In this document: positions 31,733-40,720 of the stretch, in pieces
Layout of the letters: every line of letters starts with the position of its first letter
Position numbering within the stretch: position 1 is the first letter of the stretch
NCBI GenBank assembly: GCA_016873675.1
Contig: VGWG01000014.1
Location: 1-44,167, forward strand
Origin: Lentisphaerota bacterium
Lineage (GTDB): Bacteria > Verrucomicrobiota > Kiritimatiellia > RFP12 > JAAYNR01
Direction of reading: 5' to 3'
DNA length: 44,167 bases
Notes under the pieces: generated by a model
The model's input: only the letters and a program-made list of their open reading frames with translations
The model's database searches: none
Told to the model about the DNA's origin: nothing
Position numbers and translations under genes: made by a program

Positions 31733-32748
31733 ACGCTCGCTTCCTTTCGTTGTTGTTGCCGCCTTTTTCGCCAGTCTTCGACCTGTCCGCGCAGGTAGTT
31801 CATCGAGAATGCAGCCACGAGTACACCACCCACAATAATCTTTTGCACGTACGGATTAACCGCCAGAAATGAGAAAGAACACTGCAACGTTGCCAGCAGC
31901 ACTGCGGCTGCGGCCGTGTTGATCACGCTGCCCTTGCCGCCGTCCAGCGACGTGCCCCCGAGCACGACCGTGGCGATCACGTAGAGTTCAAACTCCACGC
32001 CGCGCCCTGGCTGCGCCCCGCGCAACAGCGAGGCCTGCAAGACGCCTGCAATCGCGGTGAACACGCCCACGAGCGCGAAAACCGCCAGGGTGGTACGCGA
32101 CACCGAAATGCCGGCCGCACGTGCCGCTTTGGGCGAATTGCCGACGGCCTGGATGCGTCGCCCCAGGGGGTGCCGGTTCAAGAGCAGCGTCCCGAGCACG
32201 GTCAGACCGACGAACACTAAGAAGACGACCGGCACACCCGCCAGATCGCCGTTGGCCAGCGACAAAAACCACGCGGAGTCAAGACGCTGATCTTGTCCGC
32301 CCGACAACATAAAGGCCGCGCCGCGATAGACGTACATCATCCCCAGCGTGGCAATGAACGCCGGAATCCGCAACCCGGCCACTAAGGCGCCGTTGAGCAG
32401 CCCGCACCCGGCGCCCGCCAGCGCCACGATGATCACGAACCCAGCCGTGCCAACGACCGGCTGCAGGTGCGGCGCCCAGGTCACGGACGCGACGCTTAAC
32501 AGCGCCAGCAGCGCGCCAATAGAGAGATCGAAGGCGCCGAAGATGATGCACAAGGTCATGCCGATCGCCGCGATTCCGATGTAGGCCGAATCGCCCAAAA
32601 TGCTCAGCACGTTGGACAGTGCGGCAAAGCGCGGATTGGCCGCCGATACGGCGAGAAAGAGGAGCGCCAGCGCGGCGAACACCGAGCGCTCGCGCCAGTC
32701 CAGAGCGGCCGACACCCGCCGTCCGAAGGCTGTTCGGGGTTCGTTCAT
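31729..32748 (-). CDS. sugar ABC transporter permease (RbsC-like) 1
   Basis: 339 residues with about nine membrane helices. Family signatures are AAIGMTLCIIFGAFDLSIGALLAL (about 80-103) and NPYVQKIIVGGVLVAAFSMN near the C-terminus, with VVLGGTSLDGGKGSV. It forms a membrane channel half; the second permease is the adjacent gene. The ATG overlaps the stop of that gene (ATGA). The transported sugar is not shown by the permease, but the operon context suggests rhamnose or rhamnosides. Confidence 0.92.
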   Translation of the reverse strand: MNEPRTAFGRRVSAALDWRERSVFAALALLFLAVSAANPRFAALSNVLSILGDSAYIGIAAIGMTLCIIFGAFDLSIGALLALLSVASVTWAPHLQPVVGTAGFVIIVALAGAGCGLLNGALVAGLRIPAFIATLGMMYVYRGAAFMLSGGQDQRLDSAWFLSLANGDLAGVPVVFLVFVGLTVLGTLLLNRHPLGRRIQAVGNSPKAARAAGISVSRTTLAVFALVGVFTAIAGVLQASLLRGAQPGRGVEFELYVIATVVLGGTSLDGGKGSVINTAAAAVLLATLQCSFSFLAVNPYVQKIIVGGVLVAAFSMNYLRGQVEDWRKRRQQQRKEASV

Positions 32749-33680
32749 GCCGCCTCCTTCCGTGCGCGGCGCACCCCATCGAGTGCCAGCGCGGTGAGGA
32801 GCAGCAGCCCGATCGCGAGGCGCTGGTATTCGTCCTTCACGTTGGCCAGATCGAGGCCGATCCGCATCACGCCCAACAGCGCCGTGGCCAGCAGCGTCCC
32901 GCCGAGATTACCAAGCCCGCCCCGCAGCGCTGTCCCGCCCAGCAAAACCACCGTGATCGCTTCCAGTTCGAAGGAGACACCCAGATTGCATCCGCCAATG
33001 GCCAGTTGGGAGGTGGTGATCGCCGCCGCCACTGAAGCCGTCAGCGCCACATACGCAAACACGAACAGCGTCATCGCATTGACGTTCACGCCCGAGGCCC
33101 AGGCCGACGTGGCGCTCGATCCCACTGCACGGAGACGCAGCCCCAGCGGCAGCCGGTAGTAGATCAGTGCGCTCAATCCGTAGGTTCCGGCAACCAGCAG
33201 CGCCAGCCAGCCCCAGTGTGCCAACACCTTCACCGCAGGCACGTGCACCAGATTGGCATCCTTGCCGCCACTGATCCAGAGCGCCAATCCGCGCCACAGC
33301 AGCATGGTTCCCAGTGTGGCTATGAACGCTTGGATCTTCAACCGTGTCACGATCAGACCGTTAACCAAGCCCGCCGCGCCCCCCATGGCCAGTCCCGCCA
33401 CCATGGCGCCGGTCAGACCGAGATGCGGCACCAGCACGCCGATCGTCACACTCACCAGCGCCAGCAACGCGCCGATCGAGAGGTCGAACACGCCACAGGT
33501 GATGGCCAGCGTCATGCCGGCGCCCGCAATGGCGACGGGCGCGCTGGTCGAAAGCAGATTCAGCGCCGTGTACCACGACCGAAACCGGGGCTGCCCTGCC
33601 GCCAGCGCCACGACGGTCACACCCAGAATGGCCAGCAGTCCATAGCGGTCCCACCACCGCCAGAAGCGCGCCTCGTTCAT
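32745..33680 (-). CDS. sugar ABC transporter permease (RbsC-like) 2
   Basis: 311 residues from the ATG that overlaps the ATPase stop (ATGA). About nine membrane helices are visible. GAGMTLAITCGVFDLSIGALLA (about 53-74) and VVLLGGTALRGGLGNL are the RbsC-family signatures. It probably pairs with permease 1 as a heterodimer, the arrangement known for rhamnose (RhaPQ), xylose-like and autoinducer-2 importers. A longer in-frame start at 33,710 would lie inside the ATPase gene and is not needed. Confidence 0.92.
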   Translation of the reverse strand: MNEARFWRWWDRYGLLAILGVTVVALAAGQPRFRSWYTALNLLSTSAPVAIAGAGMTLAITCGVFDLSIGALLALVSVTIGVLVPHLGLTGAMVAGLAMGGAAGLVNGLIVTRLKIQAFIATLGTMLLWRGLALWISGGKDANLVHVPAVKVLAHWGWLALLVAGTYGLSALIYYRLPLGLRLRAVGSSATSAWASGVNVNAMTLFVFAYVALTASVAAAITTSQLAIGGCNLGVSFELEAITVVLLGGTALRGGLGNLGGTLLATALLGVMRIGLDLANVKDEYQRLAIGLLLLTALALDGVRRARKEAA

Positions 33681-35203
33681 GCCGCACCTCCCATTAGTCC
33701 GGTGGCGCATTGCATGATGCCTTCCTCGCTCATCGCGTCACGCGACAGGTTGCCGGTGAGCCGTCCCTGATACATCACCAGGGTCCGATGACAGACCTCC
33801 AGCACTTCCGGCAGATCGCTGGAAATCAGGAGCACGGCGACGCCCTGCCGGTTCAACTCGCGCAGCAAGGCGTAGATCTCCGCTTTCGCGCCGATATCCA
33901 CGCCGCGTGTCGGCTCGCACAGGATCAACACCCGGCAGCCGGTTGCCAATACACGCGCGAGCAAGACCTTCTGCTGGTTGCCGCCCGACAGCAAGCGTAC
34001 GTCTTGGTTCGGCCCTGCGTAGCGGATCTGCATCGAGGCGGTGTGCCGCGTCAACTCCGCCTGCTCGGCTGCGGCTGGCAACCACCCCACGAGGCGCCAC
34101 GCCAGCCGCCGCAGGATCATGATCGTCGCATTCGCGCGTACGCTCATCTGCGCAAAGATACCCTCGCTACGCCGGTCCTCCGACAGAAATCCGAGTTTTC
34201 GGCGGATTGCCGCCTGTGGCCCATCCGCGGGCAACGGTTGCCCCAGCAGGTCCACCGAGCCGCAGCCGTAAGAACACAGTCCAAACACGGCGCGCGCCAG
34301 TTCCTCCCGTCCGCACCCGGCCAACCCGCACACCCCGAGTGTTTCGCCGGCATGCAGATCGAACGACACGTCTGCGAACACACCCGGCAAGCCCAGTCCC
34401 TGCACCCGCAGCACCACCTCGGTGCCAGCCTGATCGGTACGTCGGGTGTTTTCCTGCACGTCGCGCCCCACCATGAGCCGCACGATCGCCTTGCGGTCGA
34501 AGTCGCACAGGGGGCCGCCGCCGACGACGCGGCCATCGCGCATGACGGTGATCTCGTCGGCCAGATCGAAAATCTCCTTCAGGCGGTGTGAGATATAGAC
34601 GATTGCGCGCCCTTGTTCCCGGAGGCGGCGAATGATCCGGTACAACACCGCGACTTCGTGCTCGGTCAGGGACGACGTCGGCTCGTCCATGACGATGACC
34701 TGCGATTGGCGCGAGATCGCCTTGGCGATTTCGACCATCTGCCGGTCTGCCAGCGCCAATTGCTCCACCGGCACATCCACCGGTATGCGCATGCCCATGT
34801 CTTCGAAAAGTGCCGCCGTGGCCCGCGCCATGGAGGCGCGATCCGTCCACACGCCATACCGGCGTGGCTCCCGGCCAAGGTGAATGTTCTCGGCGGCCGT
34901 CAGGTGCGGCGCGAGATCGAGTTCCTGGTAAATGACGCTAATGCCGGCCAGGATGGCCTCATGCGGGGAACGGAATTGCGCCGGTTTCCCGGAAACTCGC
35001 ACCGTTCCGGCATCCGGCTGATACACGCCTCCGAGCACCTTCATGAGCGTGGACTTGCCGGCCCCGTTCTCGCCCACCACGGCATGCACCCGGCCCGCGC
35101 GAACCGCAAAATCCACCCCGTCCAGCGCCAGAACGCCTGGGAATGATTTGCGAATGCCATGTGCCGCCACCAGCAGCGATTCATCTGTCGTTGTTCGGGT
35201 CAT
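33677..35203 (-). CDS. sugar ABC transporter ATPase, two nucleotide-binding domains (RbsA/MglA type)
   Basis: 508 residues. The first domain has Walker A GENGAGKS (44-51), a Q-loop in VIYQELDLAPHL and Walker B VIVMDEPTSSLT with ISHRL. The second domain has the degenerate Walker A GLAGCGREEL usual in this family, signature LLSGGNQQKVLLARVL and LILCEPTRGVDIGAKAEIY; there Cys replaces the Asp of the usual LDEPT. It powers uptake through the two RbsC-type permeases. Its first 23 bases overlap the end of the upstream rhamnosidase-like gene, and its stop overlaps permease 2, so translation is tightly coupled. Confidence 0.94.
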   Translation of the reverse strand: MTRTTTDESLLVAAHGIRKSFPGVLALDGVDFAVRAGRVHAVVGENGAGKSTLMKVLGGVYQPDAGTVRVSGKPAQFRSPHEAILAGISVIYQELDLAPHLTAAENIHLGREPRRYGVWTDRASMARATAALFEDMGMRIPVDVPVEQLALADRQMVEIAKAISRQSQVIVMDEPTSSLTEHEVAVLYRIIRRLREQGRAIVYISHRLKEIFDLADEITVMRDGRVVGGGPLCDFDRKAIVRLMVGRDVQENTRRTDQAGTEVVLRVQGLGLPGVFADVSFDLHAGETLGVCGLAGCGREELARAVFGLCSYGCGSVDLLGQPLPADGPQAAIRRKLGFLSEDRRSEGIFAQMSVRANATIMILRRLAWRLVGWLPAAAEQAELTRHTASMQIRYAGPNQDVRLLSGGNQQKVLLARVLATGCRVLILCEPTRGVDIGAKAEIYALLRELNRQGVAVLLISSDLPEVLEVCHRTLVMYQGRLTGNLSRDAMSEEGIMQCATGLMGGAA

Positions 35204-37658
35204 AAAAAACCGTCATCTTAACGATCCCCGTTTCAACAGTAAAGAGAATATAGCGCGCGTCCTCGGACGTAAAGGTGACCCCGGGGACGGGCTCCCTCGC
35301 TTTGTCGCCAGCCCAAACGATCCTGTCGTTCGCCTCGATGCGCGCAACCGTCCGCCCCTCTTTGGGTATGCCGACGAGGGCCGTTGTCTTCGGGGGAGAG
35401 ACCAGCTTGATCGTAAACGTTTCCCCGTCGCGCGCCAGGTCCAGCAGGATGTTCCCCTTGACGGTGGGGATCACCGTCCGGATGGTCGTGAGTGTTCCCA
35501 TCTGCGGAAGGACGTGAAAAACCTCGTAGGCCGGCTTGACCGGCGCCACGCCTGCCGCGTATTGCGAAAGCATCGTCAGCGGCCCGCCGCTCCACGCATG
35601 GTTGTAGGTTCCGCCGCCAAAGCCCTTCTTGCCGATCCCCCAGCCCTCCCAGAGCGTGGTGTATGGGCTGTCCACCATCTCCTGGTACCGCTTCTTCATC
35701 CGCTCCAGCCCGGCCGTCGCATCGTTCATGAGGTAGAGGGCCTCGAGAACGTACTTCTCCATGTAGGGGCTCGCGTTGTGGTGATTGGTCAGGACGGCGC
35801 GGATCGCCTCGAACTGATCGGGCCCGGCCAGCCCCGCCACCACGGCCAGCGCGTTCCCGCGGTCGTCGGTTTCTTTTTTATACGCGGGCGACCGGTATTC
35901 CTTTCCGTTCCAGAAGGTCGCGTTGAAACCCTTCTTGATCGCCGCCATCCGCGTCTGCCACTCGGGGATGTCTTCGGGCCGTCCGACGAGCGTGGCCATC
36001 TCCGCCGCCCCTTGCAGAGCCAGATGGTACCACGCGCTGTCCAGCAGCCGCACGTCGATGTTATTTCCCCAATCGCCCCAGTCCCAGCCGCCAGCGCGGT
36101 GGATGACCAGCCCGTCGGCATCGAGCTTCCAGATGTTGAGGTAGTCCTTCACGCGCGGATAGACCTCGCGTATCGTCTCCGCGTCACCGGAATACAAATA
36201 GTAGGTCCAGAAACCGTACCGCCCGACGCTGGCGAGCATCTGGAGCGGCAGTTCCTTATTCGCGGAGCCGGAGGGGACGGGAGAGTAGATCGTCTTGTCC
36301 GGGCGCTGCCAGTTCATGAGTTCAAGGATAGCCTTGCGGGTGAGCGTGTAGGCTGAGGGATCGAAAACATAGAAGACCTCGCCGAGCTCGTTGACGACAT
36401 CGCCCCACCACTGGGCCCGTTCGCGGTCGGGACAGTCCATGTAGGTGTCGCGCATGGTGATGTAAAGGGTGCGGCGCGCTTTCTCCCAGAGCGTGTTATA
36501 GAAGGGATCATCGCACCAGAAGGAGCCGATGGACTCGGCGTCGAAACCCGTCTCGCGGTATTTCAGGGCGAGAATCTTCACGCCCGCCGGGATCGTATAG
36601 CGGACCGAGTGGCCGTTCATCCAGCCGAGGGACTCGTATTCCTGGACACCCTCGCGGGTCACATACTCGGCGCGGACGTTCGGTTCAGAGCCACCCTTGT
36701 AGTTATCCGTGCGGATGTCGATCGTCACGCCGGCGGGTGCATCGATCTGGAGCATCGGCGTGACTTGCGCGTTGTAGGGCAGCTTTCCCGTCACGACCCC
36801 GCCCTTCGCGACCGCAGGGATCGCTGCGGCGTTGGTGTAGTGCTTCAAGCCATAGTCCTTCCAGAACGGGATGGGACGTCGGACCAGCCGGCCCCAAGGC
36901 GCGGACGGGGGCGGACCGAACTCAACCGGCGCCTCCCACATCTCGTCGTCGTAACTCGGTGCCGTCCAGCCGGCGATGTCGTTCCGGGCGTCGAAGCGAA
37001 TGTTGGGCTCGGAGAGGCGATAGTTGGGCTTCTCTCCGGCGACAGGCTCGTACGCGGGATGCGCCCGCGCCTTCCACGTGCGGTCGGTCCTGAGGGTCGT
37101 GCCGCCGAGAGCCGCCTCGAAGACGAAGCCGGGCTTCCCGCTGCTCTGGTGGGAGAAGCCGTGCTTTCCCCAGTACCACGCGAGAACGGCGATCGTGTTC
37201 GGGCCCGGCGCGAGGTGCGGGGCGAGGTCGATTTGGTCGTAGTAGCCCTCGCCCGGCGCGGGGCCGCGCTTGAGCCCCCCTTCAAACACGACGAGGGTGC
37301 CGTTGACCCAAAGCCAGTATTTCGAGTCCACGGCGATGCGCGTCACGGCGGAGGGGGGGACCGCCTCTAATGCAAAGGTCTTGCGATAACAGGTCCACCC
37401 AGCGGCTGACGGCGCGGGCGGAGAGATCCAAAGCGCCGTCCACGGTTTCTCGGGGACAGGTTCCGACCCTTGGGCGCTCAACGCCCCGCGCGCTACGATC
37501 AACGATCCCAGACAGATGCCGAGCACCCATCGCCTGACGGCAGGCACAGGCTGGAGCCATCCGCTTGAGAAAAAATCGCCAGTCGGCTGCCCTGGCTCCA
37601 CACGAGCCGAAACCATTCGAGAACCCGTCTCCCTTCGCAAGGTGAAGATCAAGAACAT
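35181..37658 (-). CDS. alpha-L-rhamnosidase-like hydrolase (GH78 type), exported
   Basis: About 825 residues. An N-terminal hydrophobic stretch (VRRWVLGICLGSLIVARGALSAQG) is the likely export signal. Beta-sandwich domains contain YRKTFALE, VNGTLVVFEGGLKRGP and YDDEMWEAPVEFG. The GH78 barrel motif MDCPDRERAQWWGDV contains the acidic residues used in catalysis. TTLWEGWG and YNHAWSGGP near the C-terminus complete the family pattern. It should release rhamnose from glycosides outside the cytoplasm. The ATG at 37,658 was chosen for its AAGGAA box and its position 51 bases after the predicted promoter start. ATGs at 37,709 and 37,616 are alternatives; the signal begins unusually late with any of them. 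First gene of the operon. Confidence 0.85.
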   Translation of the reverse strand: MFLIFTLRRETGSRMVSARVEPGQPTGDFFSSGWLQPVPAVRRWVLGICLGSLIVARGALSAQGSEPVPEKPWTALWISPPAPSAAGWTCYRKTFALEAVPPSAVTRIAVDSKYWLWVNGTLVVFEGGLKRGPAPGEGYYDQIDLAPHLAPGPNTIAVLAWYWGKHGFSHQSSGKPGFVFEAALGGTTLRTDRTWKARAHPAYEPVAGEKPNYRLSEPNIRFDARNDIAGWTAPSYDDEMWEAPVEFGPPPSAPWGRLVRRPIPFWKDYGLKHYTNAAAIPAVAKGGVVTGKLPYNAQVTPMLQIDAPAGVTIDIRTDNYKGGSEPNVRAEYVTREGVQEYESLGWMNGHSVRYTIPAGVKILALKYRETGFDAESIGSFWCDDPFYNTLWEKARRTLYITMRDTYMDCPDRERAQWWGDVVNELGEVFYVFDPSAYTLTRKAILELMNWQRPDKTIYSPVPSGSANKELPLQMLASVGRYGFWTYYLYSGDAETIREVYPRVKDYLNIWKLDADGLVIHRAGGWDWGDWGNNIDVRLLDSAWYHLALQGAAEMATLVGRPEDIPEWQTRMAAIKKGFNATFWNGKEYRSPAYKKETDDRGNALAVVAGLAGPDQFEAIRAVLTNHHNASPYMEKYVLEALYLMNDATAGLERMKKRYQEMVDSPYTTLWEGWGIGKKGFGGGTYNHAWSGGPLTMLSQYAAGVAPVKPAYEVFHVLPQMGTLTTIRTVIPTVKGNILLDLARDGETFTIKLVSPPKTTALVGIPKEGRTVARIEANDRIVWAGDKAREPVPGVTFTSEDARYILFTVETGIVKMTVFYDPNNDR

Positions 37659-37715
37659 GGATTTCCTTATCGTCAGGGTAAATGACCGAAAAACGCGCGC
37701 GTAACTCAAATAATA

Positions 37716-37744
37716 AGGGTAGCCAAATTTACGTGCGTCGGCAA
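37716..37744 (-). promoter_or_regulatory. promoter-like element upstream of the rhamnosidase operon (copy B)
   Basis: On the minus strand TTGCCG (37,744-37,739), 17 bases, TACCCT (37,721-37,716). The surrounding 30 bases (37,720-37,749) share 23 identical positions with the element upstream of the permease at 5782-5811, and the spacing is identical. The expected start is near 37,709. Confidence 0.45.
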
Positions 37745-37780
37745 GTCAGCAATTCAAATTTTGATCGCATCCGGCCATTC

Positions 37781-37856
37781 GAAATCGCTATCGGTATCGG
37801 GGTCGCATTTCCATCTATTCCGTTCACCCCGATTTCGATTTGGATCCCGATAGCGA
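37781..37856. repeat. nested inverted repeats of ATCG-rich words
   Basis: In the 350-base gap between the divergent carbohydrate operons, TCGCTATCGG (37,785) is mirrored by CCGATAGCGA (37,847). ATCGGGGT (37,796) is mirrored by ACCCCGAT (37,826), and GAAATCG (37,781) by CGATTTC (37,830). All are exact. The segment is built from repeats of GAT/ATC words and could fold into a long hairpin or be a dispersed genomic repeat. No gene is seen in it. Confidence 0.55.
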
Positions 37857-37896
37857 CGCCCATCATTGGCGTTGCTGGGATTTGGGTGCAACAATC

Positions 37897-37925
37897 TTGA
37901 CGTTTATCCCAGCTTCTGCCATGAT
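37897..37925 (+). promoter_or_regulatory. candidate promoter for the FAD oxidoreductase gene
   Basis: TTGACG, 17 bases, CATGAT. Expected start near 37,932, about 78 bases before the ATG at 38,010, which is itself preceded by GGGGGATGAGAG. Confidence 0.3.
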
Positions 37926-38009
37926 TTCTCCTTTGCTATTGTTGCGTGCGCGGTAAACCACGCCGCTCCATATCGTCGGTCTCAATTGGGAATCGAAGGG
38001 GGATGAGAG

Positions 38010-39296
38010 ATGAAAGACAGTCACATGGGTAGACGAGACTTTATGAAGTTCACGGCGGCGAGTGTTGTCCTGGCCGCCTCATCCACGGCAACTGCGGGTG
38101 CCGAAACGCTGCTCTTGCCCCGACCCAGGGATAGCAGGGAGAATCAGGACGAAATGATCTCGGACTCGGTTGACGTGCTCGTGGTCGGCGGCGGAACGGC
38201 GGGAACCATCGCGGCCATTCAGTCTGCCCGAGCGGGAGCGAAAACGCTCATCGTTGAGCGAGGCTCCCAACTGGGCGGGACCATGACCACAGGCGGCGTG
38301 GCTTTTCCCGGCCTTTTCGATGCTTGGGGTAAACAGGTGATTGCGGGCATCGGCTGGGAATTGGTCAAGGAGAGCGTGGCACTGGATGGCGGAACGTTGC
38401 CCGATTTTTCGAAGGTGCCGCAGAGTCACTCGATGAATCAGGTGAAAGTGAATCAGTTTCTCTACACGATACTCGCAGAAGAAAAGTGCGAGCAGGCAGG
38501 CGTGCAACACGCCTATTACGAATTTCCTCAAGCCATCACCCGAACCGCTGCGGGCTGGCAGGTCGATTGTGCGGGGTTCGGCACCCGGCGGCGGGTTCTG
38601 TGCAAGCAGGTCATCGATTGCACGGGTGGCGCCGAGGTGGTCGGCCTGCTGAATTTGCCGCGGCTTCGTGAAGAGGAGACCCAACCCGGATCGTTGCTCT
38701 TCTGTCTGGGCAGCGCTTATCAAGTCGGCCGCGCCGGCGTAATTGACAAACTGTATGTCCATGGGGCAGATTCTACGAACTCCCGCACGGTGACGGCGGC
38801 CAATCTGAAAGGGCGCAAGGATCTGCTTGCCAAAGTCCGCTCATCCAAAAAACGATTGATGCATCTGCAACCAGAGGCCAGCTTCCGTGAAAGCTACCGC
38901 ATTCAGGGCGAAACGCTGATCACCGTCGATGATTACACCTCAGGGCGCGTGTTTGAGGACGCCGTGTGTTACGCCTTTTACCCGGTGGACTTACATACGA
39001 AAAGCGGTGTCAAACCCAAACCGTTGGCCCGTGGCAAGGTGCCGACGGTCCCTCTGGGCGCGCTGGTGCCGAAAGGAAGTTCCAATATCCTCGTGGCCGG
39101 CCGGTGTGTCTCCAGTGATCGCCTTGCCAATTCAGGACTGCGTGTCCAAGCCTCCTGCATGGCGATGGGACAGGCCGCAGGCGCAACCGCCGCATTGGCC
39201 GCGCAGCAGAATACCACGCCGATCAAGGTCGCGCTGAAAGATATTCGGGACATGCTCGACAAACATGGCGCGATTGTTCCTGTTGTGTCCACATAG
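38010..39296 (+). CDS. FAD-dependent oxidoreductase with Tat signal
   Basis: 428 residues. The N-terminus MKDSHMGRRDFMKFTAASVV is a twin-arginine signal (R8, R9), so a folded flavoprotein is exported. The dinucleotide fold VDVLVVGGGTAGTIAA (GGGTAG at 60-65) with E83 at the end of strand 2, TTGGVAFPG and a C-terminal NILVAGRCVSSD ... LRVQASCMAMGQAAG define the FAD-dependent oxidoreductase family found beside polysaccharide lyases and rhamnosidases in many environmental bacteria, sometimes named xanthan-lyase associated. The substrate is unknown; oxidation of a sugar is a plausible inference. It is divergent from the rhamnosidase operon and first in a run of three carbohydrate genes. Confidence 0.88.
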   Translation: MKDSHMGRRDFMKFTAASVVLAASSTATAGAETLLLPRPRDSRENQDEMISDSVDVLVVGGGTAGTIAAIQSARAGAKTLIVERGSQLGGTMTTGGVAFPGLFDAWGKQVIAGIGWELVKESVALDGGTLPDFSKVPQSHSMNQVKVNQFLYTILAEEKCEQAGVQHAYYEFPQAITRTAAGWQVDCAGFGTRRRVLCKQVIDCTGGAEVVGLLNLPRLREEETQPGSLLFCLGSAYQVGRAGVIDKLYVHGADSTNSRTVTAANLKGRKDLLAKVRSSKKRLMHLQPEASFRESYRIQGETLITVDDYTSGRVFEDAVCYAFYPVDLHTKSGVKPKPLARGKVPTVPLGALVPKGSSNILVAGRCVSSDRLANSGLRVQASCMAMGQAAGATAALAAQQNTTPIKVALKDIRDMLDKHGAIVPVVST

Positions 39297-39317
39297 TAGG
39301 GTTTTGGGAAAGAAGAA

Positions 39318-40619
39318 ATGACAACCGAAACCACACGGTACGAGCGCATGGTGCGCGAATGGGTGCTGGGAAAACTGGGCAGGACCTTCAAGGAAGGAGC
39401 CGGGAGACTGAAGTTTCCCTTCATCGATCCGGGTGGCGGCTATGAGGGCAACCTCTGGGACTGGGATTCTTTCTGGGCGGTCTATGCCACCCTGAACTTA
39501 CTCGATAAGGACGGATGCCTGGCTGGCAAGGCCAGGGCGGATACCGGACGCCCCTGGCTCGATTATGCCGAGGGGAACATTGCCAACTTCTTTGACCGCC
39601 AGGAAAAGGATGGCTATCTGCCTCCCTCCTTCGTGACGTGGATGCAAGAGGAGTCTTATGAGATTGTGAAACATCGCGAAGGCGAGATTCACAACATGCA
39701 CAAGCCGTTTCTCGCCCGGCAGATGGCGCTCGTTTCCGGATGGAAGAACGACAAGGGGTGGGCCGCCCAATACAAGGATGGCCTGGCAGCCTACTTCACG
39801 CGCTACGAGGCGGACTATTTCAACACCCGCTGCGGACTGTATGTCTGGGCCGACGATGTGATGATCGGCATGGACAACGATCCGGCCACGTTCGGCCGTC
39901 CGCGCTTTTCCACGGCCAACCTGTTTCTGAACTGCTTCATGGTTCCCGAGTTGCGCGCCGGGGCGTCGCTCTTTGCCGCCTGGGGGGACGCGGCGCATGC
40001 CGCAGCTTTGCGGGAGAAGGCCGACAGACTGTCCGCCGCCATCCGGGCGGAGTGCTGGGATCGCCGGGACCGGTTTTTCTATTCCGCGGACGTGGATATC
40101 AAGACCCGCTCGTATCACTGGTACCACAAGGGGCTTGGCGTTTTCTGGAAAACCCTGCCGATCAAGATTCGCGTCTGGAGCGGTTTCCTTCCGATGTGGG
40201 CGGGCATCGCCTCGGCGGAGGAAGCGGCCGCGCTGGTGGATCTGCACGTGCGGGATGAGAAGACGTTTATGGCTCCTTACGGAATCTGCTCGCTGGCGAT
40301 GGACGAGAAGATGTTCGATCTGCGGGAGACCAACAACCCGTCCAACTGGCTCGGGCCGATCTGGTTGGTCGCGCAGTATTGCGTCTTTCGCGGCCTGATG
40401 CGCTACGGGTATCGTGAGCAGGCGACGGATCTTTGTGCACGGACGCTGCGCCTGCTCGGGCGTGACCTGGAGAAAACCGGTACGCTCCACGAATACTACA
40501 ATCCGTTCACCGGCGAACCGGTGATGAACGGCGATTTCGTCAACTGGAACGTGCTGGCCCTTAACATGGCGGATGAACTGCGCGGAAAGCCATCCATGGA
40601 GGATCTGATTTGCAACTAA
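39318..40619 (+). CDS. (alpha/alpha)6-barrel glycoside hydrolase, GH63/GH37-like
   Basis: 433 residues, no signal peptide, so probably cytoplasmic. YEGNLWDWDSFWAVYATL (about 36-53) and NNPSNWLGPIWLVAQY (about 338-353) with FNTRCGLYVWADDV are the signature blocks of the trehalase/GH63 superfamily, which hydrolyses alpha-linked disaccharides or oligosaccharides. Acidic residues in the WDWD and DDVMIGMD segments are candidates for catalysis, but the pair cannot be fixed without alignment. AAGAAG lies just before the ATG and the gene follows the FAD oxidoreductase after 21 bases, suggesting one transcript. The specific sugar is not determined. Confidence 0.82.
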   Translation: MTTETTRYERMVREWVLGKLGRTFKEGAGRLKFPFIDPGGGYEGNLWDWDSFWAVYATLNLLDKDGCLAGKARADTGRPWLDYAEGNIANFFDRQEKDGYLPPSFVTWMQEESYEIVKHREGEIHNMHKPFLARQMALVSGWKNDKGWAAQYKDGLAAYFTRYEADYFNTRCGLYVWADDVMIGMDNDPATFGRPRFSTANLFLNCFMVPELRAGASLFAAWGDAAHAAALREKADRLSAAIRAECWDRRDRFFYSADVDIKTRSYHWYHKGLGVFWKTLPIKIRVWSGFLPMWAGIASAEEAAALVDLHVRDEKTFMAPYGICSLAMDEKMFDLRETNNPSNWLGPIWLVAQYCVFRGLMRYGYREQATDLCARTLRLLGRDLEKTGTLHEYYNPFTGEPVMNGDFVNWNVLALNMADELRGKPSMEDLICN

Positions 40620-40626
40620 TCCCTGA

Positions 40627-40720
40627 GCACTGGCAGAGGAAACAGAGCATGGCGATCGCTTCATGTTTGATGTGCCCAAGGACGCCCAGGCCGCGACTGT
40701 CATCATTCAGGAGATAAACC
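40627..40720 (+). other. possible coding remnant before the GH2 gene
   Basis: Between the GH63-like stop and the GH2 start, a frame opening after a TGA at 40,624 reads ALAEETEHGDRFMFDV, then PKDAQAATVIIQE. It looks like genuine protein sequence and continues into the GH2 gene in another frame. It may be a fragment of a lost gene or the old C-terminus of a neighbour after a frameshift. GGAG for the GH2 start also lies here. Confidence 0.3.

Noticed and set aside
37682-37900. 72-codon plus-strand frame (Ile/Pro-rich) in the divergent carbohydrate region
   Set aside because: Its Ile-Pro-Ile pattern is produced by the ATCG-word repeats and it crosses the promoter-like element; it is a repeat artefact, not a gene.
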